Program-made: the position numbers and the translations under genes
NCBI GenBank assembly: GCA_949752735.1
Contig: OX457037.1
Coordinates: 67,815,311-67,879,310, forward strand
Reading direction: 5' to 3'
DNA length: 64,000 nucleotides
DNA from: Lumbricus terrestris
Lineage: Eukaryota; Annelida; Clitellata; Crassiclitellata; Lumbricidae
Shown: positions 1-12,582 of the stretch, one piece after another
Position numbering within the stretch: position 1 is the stretch's first letter
Layout of the letters: each line of letters begins with the position of its first letter
The notes under the pieces: generated by a model
What the model was told of the DNA's origin: nothing
Databases searched by the model: none
What the model saw: only the letters and a program-made list of their open reading frames with translations

Positions 1-1376
1 TCTGTTTCTCACTCGTATTAAGAAACACATCACTTCTTCTCCCATCTTCAGTCCTTATCAGTCAGCTTACTGCAAAGGCTATTCCACTGAGACCGCCCTT
101 GTCTTTACACTTGATAGCATCTTCTCATCTATTGACAACGGGAAAGCCTGCCTCTCAGTATGTCTTGACCTCAGTGCAGCCTTTGACACTGTTGACCATC
201 AGTTCTTTCAAGACTTGCCAATAGCTTTCGCGTCTCTGGGACAGCCTTAAACTGGTTAGCTTCTTACCTGCATGACCGGAATCAGCAGGTCGGCATTGGG
301 ACCGCTCGATCTGAGTCCACTGTTTGCACTGCTGGAGTTCCACATGGATCTGTTCTTGGCCTCTTACTATTTACTGTCTTTACTTCCCCAATCAGTCGCA
401 TTGCTAATCACTTTTTGGAATCCAATTGCAGCAGTATGCGGATGACACCCAGCTTCATATTGCTTTGTCACACACTGATCAGTCAGGCAAACTTAAACTT
501 GAAGAGTGCCTTTCATCTATGTACTCCTGGTTTTGTTTCAATGGTTTGGCCATAAACCCTGACAAGTCTGAGGCAATTTTTGTTTGGGCCACGCCAGCGC
601 CTGCACTCTTTCCCTCCACTTTCTAATATCGACCTTGCCGGCACTGCTGTGCATCTGTCAGATACTGTCAAAACACTTGGTGTAACCCTAGACAATAAGC
701 TCACATATCGGCCACACATAACAAGCATTTGTAAATCTTGTATCTATCACACTCGGGCAATACGTCACATCAGGTCGGCCCTGACTTTGTATATGTCTCA
801 AACCATTGCCTGTTCTCTTGTCTCCTCTCGCCTTGATTAAGCTAACGCCGTTTTTGTGGGCACCAGACACTGAGCTCAACAGGATGCAACACATCCAAAA
901 CTCCTTAGCACGGGTAGTGCTGCATGCCCCAATACAAACTAGTTCCTCAGCCCTAATCCATCAATTGCACTGGCTTCCTGTTCGGTACAGGATAAAATTC
1001 AAATTGGCATGCCTGACCTACAAATTCCTCAGCATCAACACACCTTCCTACCTTCAGTCACTACTAACTCCTTACATTCCTTATCGTTGCTTGCGTTCAT
1101 CGGGTACACATCTTTTAGCTGAACCTCGATGCAAAACAGTTATGGGCTCGCGTGCATTCCATGCCTCTGCACCCAGGGAATGGAATCGACTTCTGTTCTG
1201 TCTTCGAAGCTCAATTTCACTTCCTTCCTTCAAAAAGCGGCTCAAAACTCACTACTCCTTGGCTTTCAAGCATGTGGATCTGTCTTCCTCTGGCGGCTGA
1301 CTTCGCGCCTCAGATTCACATTTGGGTGTGACCTTGCGCGCGTTACAAATTAATTTAATAATAATAATAATAAAGT
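1..1376 (+). mobile_element. CR1/L2-like non-LTR retrotransposon, 3' part, decayed
   Basis: Reverse-transcriptase and C-terminal pieces are readable but broken by frameshifts and stops. Seen: an LSAAFDTVDH block near 165-200, QYADDTQLH at 426-455, a LGVTLDNKLTYRPHI block near 680-715, and the C-terminal HWLPVRYRIKFKL and SRAFHASAPREWNRL blocks from about 970 to 1190. This order is typical of the thumb and C-terminal region of CR1/L2-group LINE ORF2 proteins. The element ends in a run of AAT triplets at about 1350-1373, as expected of such LINE 3' ends. The 5' end lies outside the window. It is a pseudogene copy; the clade assignment is by resemblance only. Confidence 0.8.
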
Positions 1377-1599
1377 AACAGGTCTCTTGGAAAGCAGATT
1401 CGCAGCATTCCCCAAAAATTCTGCATCAGTGGACATTGTAGTGTAGCAGGAACTAGGAACGTGATAGGAGATGTAGCATTTTAAGTTTTGTAGTGAGCAC
1501 AGATTGAGAACGTGCAAAAATATGAGTATAAATTGTTATGTCCCATTTGGAACAATATGAAGATTGATGCTTTTCTCATTTCATTAATTACAATGGGTT

Positions 1600-4040
1600 A
1601 TAACTGTTGTAATATGTATGCTTTTGAATCTTCTTCTTCATTGTCCATGGGCTGACAGCCTGTAGGTGTCCACTGCGCACTTGACTACTCTCTTCCATGA
1701 TTCCCTGTCCCGTGCTCGGTGTGTCAGCTCCTGGACATTCATTCCACACCACTATTCTATGTCCTGCAACCATTCTCTGCATGGTCTTCCCCTTCTCCCC
1801 ACTCCCTCAATGATTCCTGTCATTATGCTCTTTATCTTTCTATCGTCACTCATTCTTTGGATTTGTCCGAATAATTTTTTCCTTTTCATTATGGTTTCTA
1901 CCATATCTCGATATCTGATTTGCTGTTGAGTCTTCTTCGCACTTCTATGTTAGTTATTTTCTCTGTCCAGTTTATCTGCAGTGTTCTCCTATAACAGTAA
2001 ATTTCGAATGCTAATATCCTCTGTTTGTCCTCCTTTTTTAGTGTCCAGGTTTCGCATGCATACAATGCCGTGCTGAATACGCATGTTTCTAGTATTCTTT
2101 TCTTTATGCCATGTGACTTTGTTTTACTCCTCCATATGTTGTTGAATCCCGCCATTATCCCTTTTGCTTTGTTTCTTCTTCTTCTAATCTCCTTCGTGCA
2201 GTTGTTATCTGAGGTTAGTAGGCTCCCTAAGTAAGCGAATTCTGTGACACTTTCGATGTTTTCTCCTTCAACTTTGATATTCTTTTCTATTTCTTCTTTC
2301 CCAAATGCCATTGTGTTTGTCTTTCCGATGTTGATTTTCAAGTTTGCCTTTTCTCCCGCTCTATCCAACAGTTTCACATTCTCTTGCAGTATGTCAAAAT
2401 TCTCCTCTAGGAGATCTACGTCATTCGCAAATCTTAGATTGTTAATTGTTTGTCCTTGCACCATTATTCCCGTCCTGTTGTCCTGTATCTCATCCATTAC
2501 TCTTTCCAAGTATCCAATGAATTCAATGGGTGAGACTGGATCTCCCTGCTTTGTTCCTATACTGATTTTAAACCATTCACCTAGTTCTTTATCTATTCTT
2601 ACTGCTGCCTTTGCCGGTATTTTGCAGAATTTGCACCAGTTGTTTTCCCACTCCATAGGATCGGAGAGTTACCCATATTACATTCTCTAGAGTTGACTTT
2701 GGAAACTCTGCCTATGCTGGTCTCTCCTCTCTTAGCCTCTCTAAACTTCAGTCAATACTTAACGCTGCTGCCCGCCTAATTGCTGGTCTTCACAAATTCT
2801 CTCACATATCTGATTTTATTCGGGACACTCTTCACTGGCTTCCTGTACCTCAGCGCATTGAGTTCAAGATTCTGACTCTTATGCGCAACTTTCTTTTTGG
2901 GGTAGCCCCTCTTATCTTCCGGCATTATGTAACTTGGCCTCCACTCTTCCTGGCCGCTTTGCCCTTCGCTCGGCTGCTAATGGCCTTCTAGTTGTCCCGC
3001 GCATGCGTGGAGCTATGGCCCAGTCCAGAAGCTTCGCATATCTTGGCCCTACTTGTTGGAACCGCCTTCCTCACAAGCTACGCTCTGAGCTTCTTGGCCT
3101 TTCTCTTCCCCTGTTCCGCAAACACCTGAAGACTATTCTATTTGTTAGTGGGAGCACTAGCTTGGGTTGGGAGCGCCACTGAATCTGTGAGTGGCGCTAT
3201 ATAAATGTTCAATTTCAATTACAATTCTGTTTGACCGAGTCGAATGCTTTTTGGAAATCTATAAAGCAATTGTATTTAACTCTGCCTTTCCTTTTTGCTT
3301 TTTCTGCTATTAGTCTTAACATCAGTATTTGCTGTATGGTACTTCTGTCCCTTCTGAATCCTGCTTCATCCGCAATCTGTTTCTCCAGTTGATCCCTTAG
3401 TCTGTATGTTAGTACCTTCATCATCACTTTACCCATATGACTCATTAGTGCAATTGTTCTATAGTTCTTACATTCCATCAGGTAACCCTTCTTTGGTAGT
3501 ATTGTCAAGATAGATTTTGTCCACACCTCTTGGATCTTTTCCTCCCTCCATATTTGGTTGCATAATTTGTGTATTTCTTTATGTAGTTATTCTCCTCCCG
3601 CCATTGTCATTTCTCCCGTTATCCCATCTTCTCCGGGACTTGTTTCCTTTTATCAGTTGTTTGATTGCCTGCCTTACTTCCTCGTATAAGATGTAATTTT
3701 CTGTGTCGTCTATTGCCGGTGGACTAATCGTTTCTAGTTCTATATGTGTTCTGTTATCGTCGCTCTGGTCGTTGTATAGTTCACTGCAATATTGCGTCCA
3801 TCTTTGTTTGCATTTATCCTTATCCATTTTTATATTTCCGTCTTTGTCCTTTATTGCTGTTTGTTTTGGTTGCCATTTCCTGTTTACTTCCTTTACAAAC
3901 TTGTATGCCTCCATTGTTTTCTCTTCCATTGTGCACTTCTCAATCTGATTGCATTTTTTCCCTATCCACCCCTGTTTATCTTTCCTCGCTGAGATCTTTA
4001 CTCTGTTACACAAATTTTTGGTTTGTGCTGTAATTTACTG
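1600..4040 (-). mobile_element. Non-LTR retrotransposon (endonuclease-RT type), decayed and interrupted
   Basis: On the minus strand, N- to C-terminal blocks run from 4013 down to about 1630. They include an NRKWQP block with a charged linker, NYRTIALMSHMGK at about 3440-3490, FIDFQKAFDSV near 3230-3260, AVRIDKELGEWF and TKQGDPVSP near 2520-2600, the catalytic box as FANDVDLL (Y to F, D to N changes near 2430), YLGSLLTSD, and a terminal ACETWTLKKEDKQRI block. The NDVD replacement for the usual ADD catalytic motif and several frame breaks show it is inactive. A separate plus-strand LINE 3' end (about 2660-3222) sits inside it, between FDSV and the AVRIDKE block. The C-terminal reading resumes in another frame at about 1780-1640. 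Confidence 0.75.
2660..3222 (+). mobile_element. CR1/L2-like LINE 3' end nested in another LINE
   Basis: Plus-strand fragment encoding AYAGLSSLSLSKLQSILN-like, HWLPVPQRIEFKI-like and PTCWNRLPHKLRS blocks, the usual C-terminal signature of CR1/L2-group ORF2. The last 60 bases carry the GGGAGCGCC...GGCGCTATATAAATG tail that recurs all over this window on LINEs and SINEs. It interrupts the minus-strand LINE of 1600-4040, so it inserted later. The exact borders are estimated from where the minus-strand reading stops and resumes. Confidence 0.7.
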
Positions 4041-5852
4041 TGAATCTTTCATTCTAATTTTCATTTCCTTTTTTTCTCTCGCTAGTTCTAAAGTATCTGA
4101 ATCTTACTCTTCGAATTGACTTAATTATTTTAGACTATGTGTTGTAGCAATTTCTATTGAGTAACAAATATGAAGTGCTTGTACCCTCAGATATCTAGTA
4201 CCCATATTTGAGATTGTTTATCGTTGGAGTGTTTACTAGTTTTTTCTTTAAGGTCTATGGGCTTTATGGGCAGCGTTATAGTACTTTAGTTGCAATTACG
4301 GTTGTCATTCAGCCGAATGAACTGTAGTTCATGATTTGCTCATACCAAATGATTTATATTTGTTCGTTTCTTTTGTAATAATTCCTGCACTTAAGTTGAG
4401 ATCATTTCTGTTGCATATTATAAAATATTATGACTGCAATGTGATCAATTCTGCAATGACTGATACATTTCTGTAGAAATTTTTCTTTTATCTTTGTATT
4501 CACACCTAAGCTTTGGGTTATATCCTGCCATCTTGCCACTATTCAATTAAATGTTTATTCTAGATGATCATCGTTAACAGGGCTTCCTTTTAAGACTTGC
4601 CCTTTGAAAAAAATTGTATTTGTATCTTATTAGTAACTTTATTCAGCTGTTTTACTTTTGGTTTCAATAAATATTATGGTTGTGGTTTTAAATGTAGATT
4701 ACAACAAGTTTATGTAGACTTTACTAGAACATGACTAATTATGAATTTTGATTTTTTCACATATCTTTTTGCTGATCACTTAGCATTTTGGAAGACTTTA
4801 ATGTTAATTTTATTTCTTGATCCTGTTCTAAAAGTGTATCATTTGCTGAACATTGCTTCTATTATTATTCATGCAATTGTCACAGAATTGTTAATAATGT
4901 ACCGAAAACTGATTAAATTCAGCTTAACCTGCTTTTATGAATAATTAAAAAAATTCTTTTAGGTTTTTTGCTAAAAGGTGATATTTAGCGTGATTGGTAC
5001 TGACCATTATGTTCCGTTAAAGGCTATTGTTGCTGTTATTGTACTATTGCTACTGCTATTGCTAATAGCATGACTTGAAAAATGTTGGAGATTGTACTAG
5101 TACCATTGCTATTATGATTACTAATTATCAATTATTACTAACAATAGGATTACTGATATTTATATTAGTTACTATTGTTAATACTAGCACTACGATAACT
5201 AGCATCAGTTCTGTTATGATAGTATAAAAGGCATTCCTATTATGTAATAACATTGCAGACTTTCAAATTAATGTTTGTTTCCTATTAACTATTTGAGTTC
5301 TCTGTTATAATCCTCTTACTTGACTTTTTGCTAGTGTAAGACTGATGCCAATCTTAAGACCTTGTTTTACTAATATACTCTTCAGTCTGTGTTTAATATA
5401 ATAATTTGCATGCTTAGATCTCAGCAATTGTGACTATCCAATGTAAGCAGTTGCATACTGGAAATCAGGACCCATCCTTGTTTAAACTATTGCTCTTTTA
5501 CGGCTTCGTTTATACTTGATGATTGTTTGATTGGTGATGTTGACGAGTTTAAATGTAATAAACTCGTTGACTTTAACATATTATAATGCTGACGATTACA
5601 TTAATAAAATTTATCATTGGGTTTTTCTGTTGTAGTATATTACGGTATTGAATAGTTCACTTTAATTACTAATTCTGATGAAAATATCAAGGTTCATTGT
5701 ATAGAAGTAGCACTGAAGGTTCCATATATTAGCCTATACAGCTTTTTAAAAGTTGCCTTGCCATGTACATGTAGACACCTAATAAACTTTGTCAAGTACC
5801 GTTATTTTTCCATGTACATTATTGTACAAAAGCTGGGCATCTTACAAAGTCT
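4041..5852. other. AT-rich spacer, no gene seen
   Basis: About 1.8 kb of AT-rich DNA with only short open frames, including a 67-codon hydrophobic one at 4741-4944 with no recognisable motif. I see no splice-flanked coding block, RNA gene or clear repeat. It may belong to LINE flanks or be ordinary intergenic DNA. Confidence 0.5.
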
Positions 5853-6241
5853 GCAAGTCGCCACATGGTTACCTAAGCAAATTGGTGAAGTAAGCTCTGC
5901 AAGTCGCCACATGGTTACCTAAGCAACTTGGTGAAGTAAGCTATGCAAGTCGCCACATGGTTACCTAAGCAACTTGGTGAAGTAAGCTCTGCAAGTCGCC
6001 ACATGGTTACCTAAGCAACTTGGTGAAGTAAGCTCTGCAAGTCGCCACATGGTTACCTAAGCAACTTGGTGAAGTAAGCTCTGCAAGTCGCCACATGGTT
6101 ACCTAAGCAACTTGGTGAAGTAAGCTCTGCAAGTCGCCACATGGTTACCTAAGCAACTTGGTGAAGTAAGCTCTGCAAGTCGCCACATGGTTACCTAAGC
6201 AACTTGGTGAAGTAAGCTCTGCAAGTCGCCACATGGTTACC
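5853..6241. repeat. 46-bp tandem repeat, about 8.4 copies
   Basis: Unit starts with GCAAGTCGCCACATGGTTAC and continues CTAAGCAACTTGG, TGAAGTAAGCTCT. Unit starts fall at 5853, 5899, 5945 and every 46 bases to 6221, where a partial copy ends. Copies are nearly identical (single changes such as AAATTGG for AACTTGG in the first, CTATGC for CTCTGC in the second), so the array is young or homogenised. Degenerate half-units with GAAGTAAGCT continue to about 6390. Confidence 0.95.
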
Positions 6242-6937
6242 TTAACTATCCACCTGTTGGACAAACCCGAAGTAACCTTGACCTTACTTTGTGGTAAGGT
6301 ACAGAAGTTACTTTCGAAGTAAGCTGTGGAGGTTGCCATAAGACATAGCTTAAACTATCCACCCAGTGGACAAGCCGTAGTAAGCTTAAGCTTACCATAT
6401 GACATACTTCGCGTTTAGAGTGTAGAATGATGACAAAATATTTTTGCAGTTCCTGGAATATGAGAGCAAAGAACGAGACAATTTTTAAAAATCGTTGTAA
6501 TTGCTAAACAGCAAAAATCTGCTTAACTAGAGATAAACTCAATCACACACAACAACACTGTCCACAATATGAAGCACACATATTTTCAAACCCTGGGCAA
6601 TATAAATGGCGAACGGCTGTAATATTTCCATTTGGCTAATGGCTAACAGAATTGCCATGAAAATAAATTTTCAAGTCACGTATTTAAACTGTATGGCAGG
6701 CAGTGAAGAAAAATATCACGTTTTACTCTAAACCTCACAGACTATAGCGTTACTAATTTACTATCATACAAAAGTCAACCGAGTTCATTGAGCAGTTACA
6801 TTTCACACACAATAAAATGTTATATTCAAACCCTATAAAGCTAAAGCATGTCTGATAACGGGAGACAATAGCAAAGATAAAATGTTCTCGACTTTTCTTA
6901 AAGAAAGTCAGTGTGGTCAAGAAACCAGAAATTTATG
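6242..6937. other. Spacer, no gene seen
   Basis: About 700 bases of AT-rich sequence between the 46-bp array and the MITE at 6938. No coding block or RNA gene is recognised. Confidence 0.5.
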
Positions 6938-7243
6938 CAGTGGTGGCGCCAGGATTTCAGTTTCGGGGGGGCTGAGCCCCACGGCGAAAATTTTCCATTT
7001 CCGCCGCCAAAATTTCTGACGACCTTTTTTTTTTTTTAGTCTTTTAGCCATCGACCGAAATCTCATGAAAATTTTCCATTTCCGCCGCCAAAATTTCTGA
7101 CGACCTTTTTTTGTTTTAGTCATCGACCGAAAATCTTGGATATTTCAATGTAAAAAAATTCGGATGGCCCTTTTTTCAGGGGGGGCTGAACCTCTTGTAG
7201 GGGGGGGGCTTAGCCCCCCCAGCCCCCCCTAGCGCCGCCACTG
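6938..7243. mobile_element. hAT-type MITE with CAGTGG termini
   Basis: Ends are CAGTGGTGGCGC at 6938 and GCGCCGCCACTG ending at 7243, a 12-bp terminal inverted repeat with one mismatch. The flanking 8 bases, AATTTATG and AATTTGTC, agree at 6 of 8 positions, consistent with an aged 8-bp hAT target duplication. The interior has G- and C-runs and an imperfect tandem duplication of about 75 bp (a TTTCCATTTCCGCCGCC block twice). No coding capacity. Confidence 0.75.
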
Positions 7244-7625
7244 AATTTGTCTGATTCATGATTAATAATATCACAGGATTGTTGTCAGTGTTCACCGGTA
7301 GGCCTATCTTAGCGTTTTGGCACTGGCTACTTTATGGCTGGGTAGCTTCGCTACCAGTTTGCCCAGAAACATCTAATAGCATCCATTATGGTAACAAGAC
7401 CTTAATATAATTTTTGCTCTTATCAATATTTATCATCATTTATCATTAGCTTATTACAGAGTGGCAATTTGAGGCGCATTATATAAATAACTTTATTAGA
7501 AAAATAAACAAATAAATAACTAATATAGGCATTCTGGCAAGGTTATATATACATCCCTCTTACTAGATTCTAACCACACTTGTGTTCCTGCTATCAAACA
7601 TTGCCTTCAAGACTGCAGGTGTACG
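7244..7625 (-). other. Probable 3' UTR of the coiled-coil gene
   Basis: This stretch lies just downstream (minus strand) of the stop codon of the coiled-coil gene. TTTATT on the plus strand at 7492-7497 reads AATAAA on the minus strand, about 130 nt past the stop, and is the best polyadenylation signal seen. No other feature is recognised. Confidence 0.5.
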
Positions 7626-10600
7626 TTATTTGCTGGAATCTGATCCCAAAACTTCCAGGTCACTCATGATATCCTCTTCTGATCCACTGAAGCGCACATG
7701 ATGGCCAGGGCTTGACCGTGGAGGCAGTGCCATGCCACGTCCCTTGTCCACAATTCCACGACTATGTCCGTGTTCTTCTGACTTTGACTCCATCCGAATT
7801 TCTCTCCTAGTTTCCCCTTTTGTATCCATTTTCAGTTCTGCCCTTCTTTCATCGTCCAAATCCGTTTCGGTTTCCTCTTCTTCTGCATCAATTATTGTAT
7901 GAATGTCATCCTTGTGACCGTGCGGCATTCTTCTTATGATCTCACCTCCGATATTTTCACTTCCAATCATATCCAACCTGGATTCCCGGAACTCTGAGTC
8001 CCCACGAAAGTCTGCATTGGCTTCCCCTTTCTCGTCTTGTCTAAAGCTATTTTCCGGTTTTTCGGTTTTCCTTTCAAAACTGGCTTCTGTTATTTCGGCT
8101 TCTGCTCCCGCTGGTTTGTCACGATTAGTGGCGAGTTCTCCACCCTCTTTTTCATTCACCTGATCCCACATGTAGTCAGAGAACTTTTCCCACGACCCCT
8201 GCTGATAATTCACAGACCGCAGTGTTGGCCTCACAGCCACCCTGGGTTTGGGTGACTTTGCACGCAGCGCAGTCGCGGGAATGTTACCCGCCCCAACTTT
8301 ATACGAACCTGGAACTTTATCAGTCACCCTTGCACTTGCTGTCATCTTATCTGACTCACTGGACCGTATCCCTTTCTTGGATGAAGACCTTGAAGGTCTT
8401 GGAGAGTTTTTAGATGTCTCTGCCATAAGCTGACTCATATCAGAGACATTGTCAATAGTTGCTTGACTTGGTTTATTCTCTGGTAAATTCTGTCGTTGAC
8501 TTGTCACTGTTTCCTGTTCTAGTCTAACCTGTGGCTGCTTCTGTTGTTGTCTTGAAGCACTTTTCGGCCTGATTGCCCTCTTGCTGAGGTTTTCTGCGCT
8601 CCCAGTGACTACACTTCTCTTTTCTGGCGCAAGATTGATCTTCATTATCTCTACAGACTTATTCAGTTCCTCTACGTTCTTCCCCTGTTCTTTAGCCGCC
8701 TGATCAGACACTTTCTTCCTTTCATCGTTGGTCTTCTTTATTCTCAGCCACTCGTCAAATGTTATCTTCTTCTTGATGTTTTCCGGGTCTGTACCAACCT
8801 TAACATTTCCTGTTGGAACATTAACCTTTGACGGAGACAGTGATTGTCTTGGCAGCACTACGGCTTCATTAAGTCGTCTGTTTGGTGTTTTGACGAGGCT
8901 ACTCCTTCTATCGGTCGAAGGTAAACTGGTGATTGTCTCTGTTTTTGGCAATGTAATTTCCTCAACAGTGTTGACATGCTGTTGTGTGTGATTTGCTGGG
9001 TGTTTGCTCACCATCTCTTTTCTTTCATTTTCCTTTGATAAGGGACTCGAATTGGGAGTTTTATTTCGGTTGATCGGTTGCTTTGGGCCGGCGCTTAGCA
9101 GCAGTCGTCTTTGTTTCTCTCTCTGTTTCAATAATGGCTGCTCAGCTTTTAAAGGATCATCCTGTTTCTGATCCATTCTTGAAGTGGGTTCCTCTCGCTT
9201 TTCAGGTACTTTCTTCTCCGTTGGAGACGCGGGCTCATAATTCATCCTCCTTCCAATTACCATCACCTTTTCTTTCTCCAGTACTGCCTTCACCTCTTCC
9301 TCTCTCTGCTTCTTCCTCTGCAAGTACTCCTGTCTCCGCTTCAATTTCATCCACTCGCTCACCCTTTCGGAAGAGTCTGCGTACATTTCTTCATGCTCTC
9401 GTCTCTTCTGCTCCTCTTCCTTCTTCTTCATCTTCTCTTTCTTCCTTTCCTCCGCTCGCTTCTTTCGAATGAGTCGCTTCTTCTTTTTAAGCCACACACG
9501 TATCTCCTCGTTCTTCGACGTGCTCCAATCAAACCCTCCGGATCTTAGCTCTTTAGACATTCGCGGCTGGGACCTCGACCTTGGAAGGACCTTGCGATCA
9601 CCGACTCCACCATCGCCAGGACAACTACTGGATCGCTGCTTTGGCTTTTGCTTCTTTTTCCTCTCCAAAGATTCCACAGATTTCCTTTCCTGGTCTCCAA
9701 CCAAGCCAGTCATGTTCCCCTCGGCTTCTTCTTGCTTCTTAATTCTTTCCTTTCTTCTGTCTTCTGCCTTTTGTTTCCGTGCCATGCGATTCTTTTGTTT
9801 CACCCACTCTCTCATTGCTTCGTTTCCAGATAGTGACAAGTCATAGTCGCCGGATCGAAGCCCCTTCCGCAGTCTCGGTGGAGACCGAGAAGCTTCCGTT
9901 TCTCCTCCTGTTCCATCTTTTCCAGAATCTTCCTGATTACTCCCTCTCTTCTGGTTCCTTGACCTACGTCTGTCAGTTGCCTTTGGCGTGCTTGCATTCT
10001 CCTTTCCAGATGATTCTGCCTCTTGGGACAGCCTTCGATTCTGGATCTCATCACTGCTTTCTCCTTCATCATCATCATCGTCATCATCATCCTTTGCTCG
10101 TCGTTGATTATCAAAATCTCGACCTACAGAATAAAAGTGTAACAGCGTTAAATAAATTCGACACTGTCTAAGATTCTTTCATGTAGTTAAAACATGAGCC
10201 AGTTTAGTAGTACATGTAGCAGTTTCAGTTGAATGATACTGCTTGATAACAAAGATTAAATAGTATTGCCCTCCTCCTGTATGCAGATTGGGACTGGCAC
10301 AGTGACAGCATGAGTACTGGTAGTAGCAGCGTTTAAGTTGCATTCATTTCTCATAGGAAGCAACATAGAGCATCAGGAGCTTCAACATAAATTATATTTG
10401 CTAAAAAAATTTTTTAAAGGAAACCATATCCTTAGATTACAAAGCAACATATGACTTATGGCAAACACAAAGCAGAACGAATAAGAAACTTCTACATTTA
10501 ACTTAGATAGACTGTTTAGATATGGCAATTAGACACTTCTGCAGTGCAACAAAATACATAATACAATGCCACATGTATCCTTAAAATTATCAGTAACTTT

Positions 10601-12510
10601 CAACACAAACATCCTATAGCCAATCCAAAGAAGTGTAAGCCTTCACAATCAATCATTGTTTTTATAGCAACCAATTGTAAAAGACCCTAAAGCACAAATT
10701 AGACTATAATTATAGACAAGAATAACAATATCAGCTACAATGGAAGGCCCCAAGAGGAATCAGTATCCTGCCGTGTAGGATCACCCAAATAGCTGTTATC
10801 ACGCAAGCACTTCAAGACCCAAACACATTCATGCAATGCAAGCCAGAAGCAGAACAAGTAAGCAATATAATCACGGTAAATCGCTGTATAAATCACAGGT
10901 CAGGAGCAACTAGAATTGTGACACATGGAAAAAAATATACAGCAAGGAAGAGATTAAGTAAGTAATGTCTATAGGGTCTATAGGCGCTAGATAAACTCTC
11001 ATGTATGCTACAGCAGCAACACACAACACATGGCCGTGAACATGTAGAACATAAACACAAAAACGATGCAGCATTACAGACAGTTGCTAAGGTCAGGGCT
11101 GTACTGGTAAATTTTGAGGTGAGTACACGCTGATCTCAGAACAATTTTGTCCATTTTGCTGTCTGAAAAATCTGACGACCTTTTTTTAGTCATCCAGTCA
11201 AAATCTCGGGAAAATTTTGTCCATTTTGCTGTCTGAAAAACCTGACGACCTTTTTTAGTCATCAGGTCAAAAAACCATCTGAAACAGCCGTGTGCGCCTG
11301 ATTTACTAGCATGTATGGTGTACCCTGGCTTTTTCCCGCGTATACCCTACTTTTCGGGAGGTGAGTATACGATGCCGTTTTTCCCCGGAGGTACCGTATA
11401 CCCGCATATACCCTTGATTACAGCCCTGGTTAAGGTCAACCTTAACTGTACTGTGCTTACTACCTCGAAAAAATTTGCCTGTTTTCTACCAGCTGCTCAA
11501 GACCCATCTTTCCAGCCGTGGCTGGGCTTGGAATGCCTCTGAGTAGAGGGCACTATATAAATTTTTGAAATGAATGAATGAAAGAATAACAGACAGCTAT
11601 ACAGTCAATCATTACACAATGGACATGTATTTGTAGAGTTATAGCATGCAGTCATAAAGTTGATGTTACCATTTACACCGTGATGACTGCTTTTTGAAGT
11701 TTTGGCATCAGCATTTGGCTTTCTTGTTTGTCGTCTGCTACGATGAGGGACACCAGACTTGGGAGGATGGACTTTGAAAGTCTTTTCATCTGAATCCTCA
11801 TTTTCCATGAGGCCATCTATGAGTGAATCTCTTGTCAGCTGTGTTTCCTCATCGGGAAAACCATAATCAACGAAGGTGTCATATCCATCCAGTGTCTTTG
11901 CTTCGGCTTCATCCGGGTCATTGCTCCTGTGAGACCGGCTACTGCCGTGTCCAGGAACAACTTCTTCATCTCCTTTATGACGACTAATCCCATCTGCAGA
12001 CCTGTCTGTGTTGTTATCATTCGATTTTCCATCATCCAACTTCAAATCCCTCTTTCCTTTCTTATCCATGGAGATGTTTCCGTGCGTTTTCCCATCGCTA
12101 CCGGATCCATCAGAGTCCGTTGTGGCATAAGTGATTCCATTCTTTGAATTGATTTTATTTTCATTGGTCAACGAATCAAAATGTCTGTCGTCGTTAACTG
12201 TGTTACTTCTCTGACTCTCAGATATCTCGTCCCTGACCAGGTGAGCGGGTTTTAATTTCTCCAGACTTTTGATTAACTTCTCGATTCGAAATGACCTTTC
12301 GTCTGCGCCTCCAATCCCTTTGTCATCAGCATCGGTCTGATCTTCTGATTGTTTCTGGTTGTTGTTATTGTTGATTTCTTCCTTCTTGTTGTTAATATTG
12401 AATTCGTCTTTTCTGCTCTTAACTTCGAAAGGTGGACTTTTTACTTGGTTCGATTTAAAATCCCAGAAATCCTCCTCTTCATTTAGCTCTTTCGCCATTC
12501 TGTTGTTCAT
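7626..12510 (-). CDS. Charged coiled-coil protein, MAP9/CCDC181-like
   Basis: Two coding exons read on the minus strand: 12510-11679 (ATG at 12510, an in-frame TGA upstream) and 10123-7626. The donor at 11678 and acceptor at 10124 are both phase 1 and join through a Gly codon, giving 1109 aa. A second phase-1 donor 12 bases further on would also fit. Exon 1 encodes an acidic, Ser/Asp-rich, low-complexity N-terminus. Exon 2 starts with an eight-Asp run, then carries Lys/Arg/Glu coiled-coil blocks built on a W-[VLM]-K-x-K motif: MREWVKQKNRM, IRVWLKKKKRL, VSEWMKLKRRQ and later FDEWLRIKKTN. The same repeated motif occurs in the microtubule-binding C-terminal halves of vertebrate MAP9 and CCDC181. 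A tubulin or axoneme role is therefore inferred, not shown. A likely 5' UTR acceptor lies near 12582. Confidence 0.75.
11094..11428. mobile_element. hAT-type MITE with CAGGGCTGTA termini
   Basis: CAGGGCTGTA at 11094 is mirrored exactly by TACAGCCCTG ending at 11428. The flanks are GCTAAGGT (11086-11093) and GTTAAGGT (11429-11436), an 8-bp duplication with one change. The interior holds two similar blocks with AAAATTTTGTCCATTTTGCT and a segment rich in GTATAC/GGTATACC motifs. Non-coding. Confidence 0.85.
11455..11590 (+). mobile_element. LINE 3' tail fragment (CR1/L2-like)
   Basis: It can be read as a LLKTHL-type LINE C-terminus followed by GCCTCTGAGTAGAGGGCACTATATAAAT and GAATGAATG. This matches the tails at 3150-3220 and 37440-37510. 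Confidence 0.65.
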
Positions 12511-12582
12511 GCAAATGTCACTCTGCTTTAGTTGTAATTTCCTGGATCATGACAGTGAAGAATCTGTAGTCAGGTCAAACGC

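Larger units (their letters stand above)
10124..11678 (-). other. Intron of the coiled-coil gene
   Basis: The 1.55-kb intron has acceptor TTCTGTAG next to 10123. It contains a hAT-type MITE (11094-11428) and a LINE 3' tail fragment (about 11455-11585). The rest (10130-11090) is AT-rich with no recognised gene. Confidence 0.7.

Noticed and set aside
8037..9846. Plus-strand frames of 60-129 codons
   Set aside because: Antisense shadows of the coiled-coil gene; their Ser/Phe/Leu richness mirrors its Lys/Glu codons.
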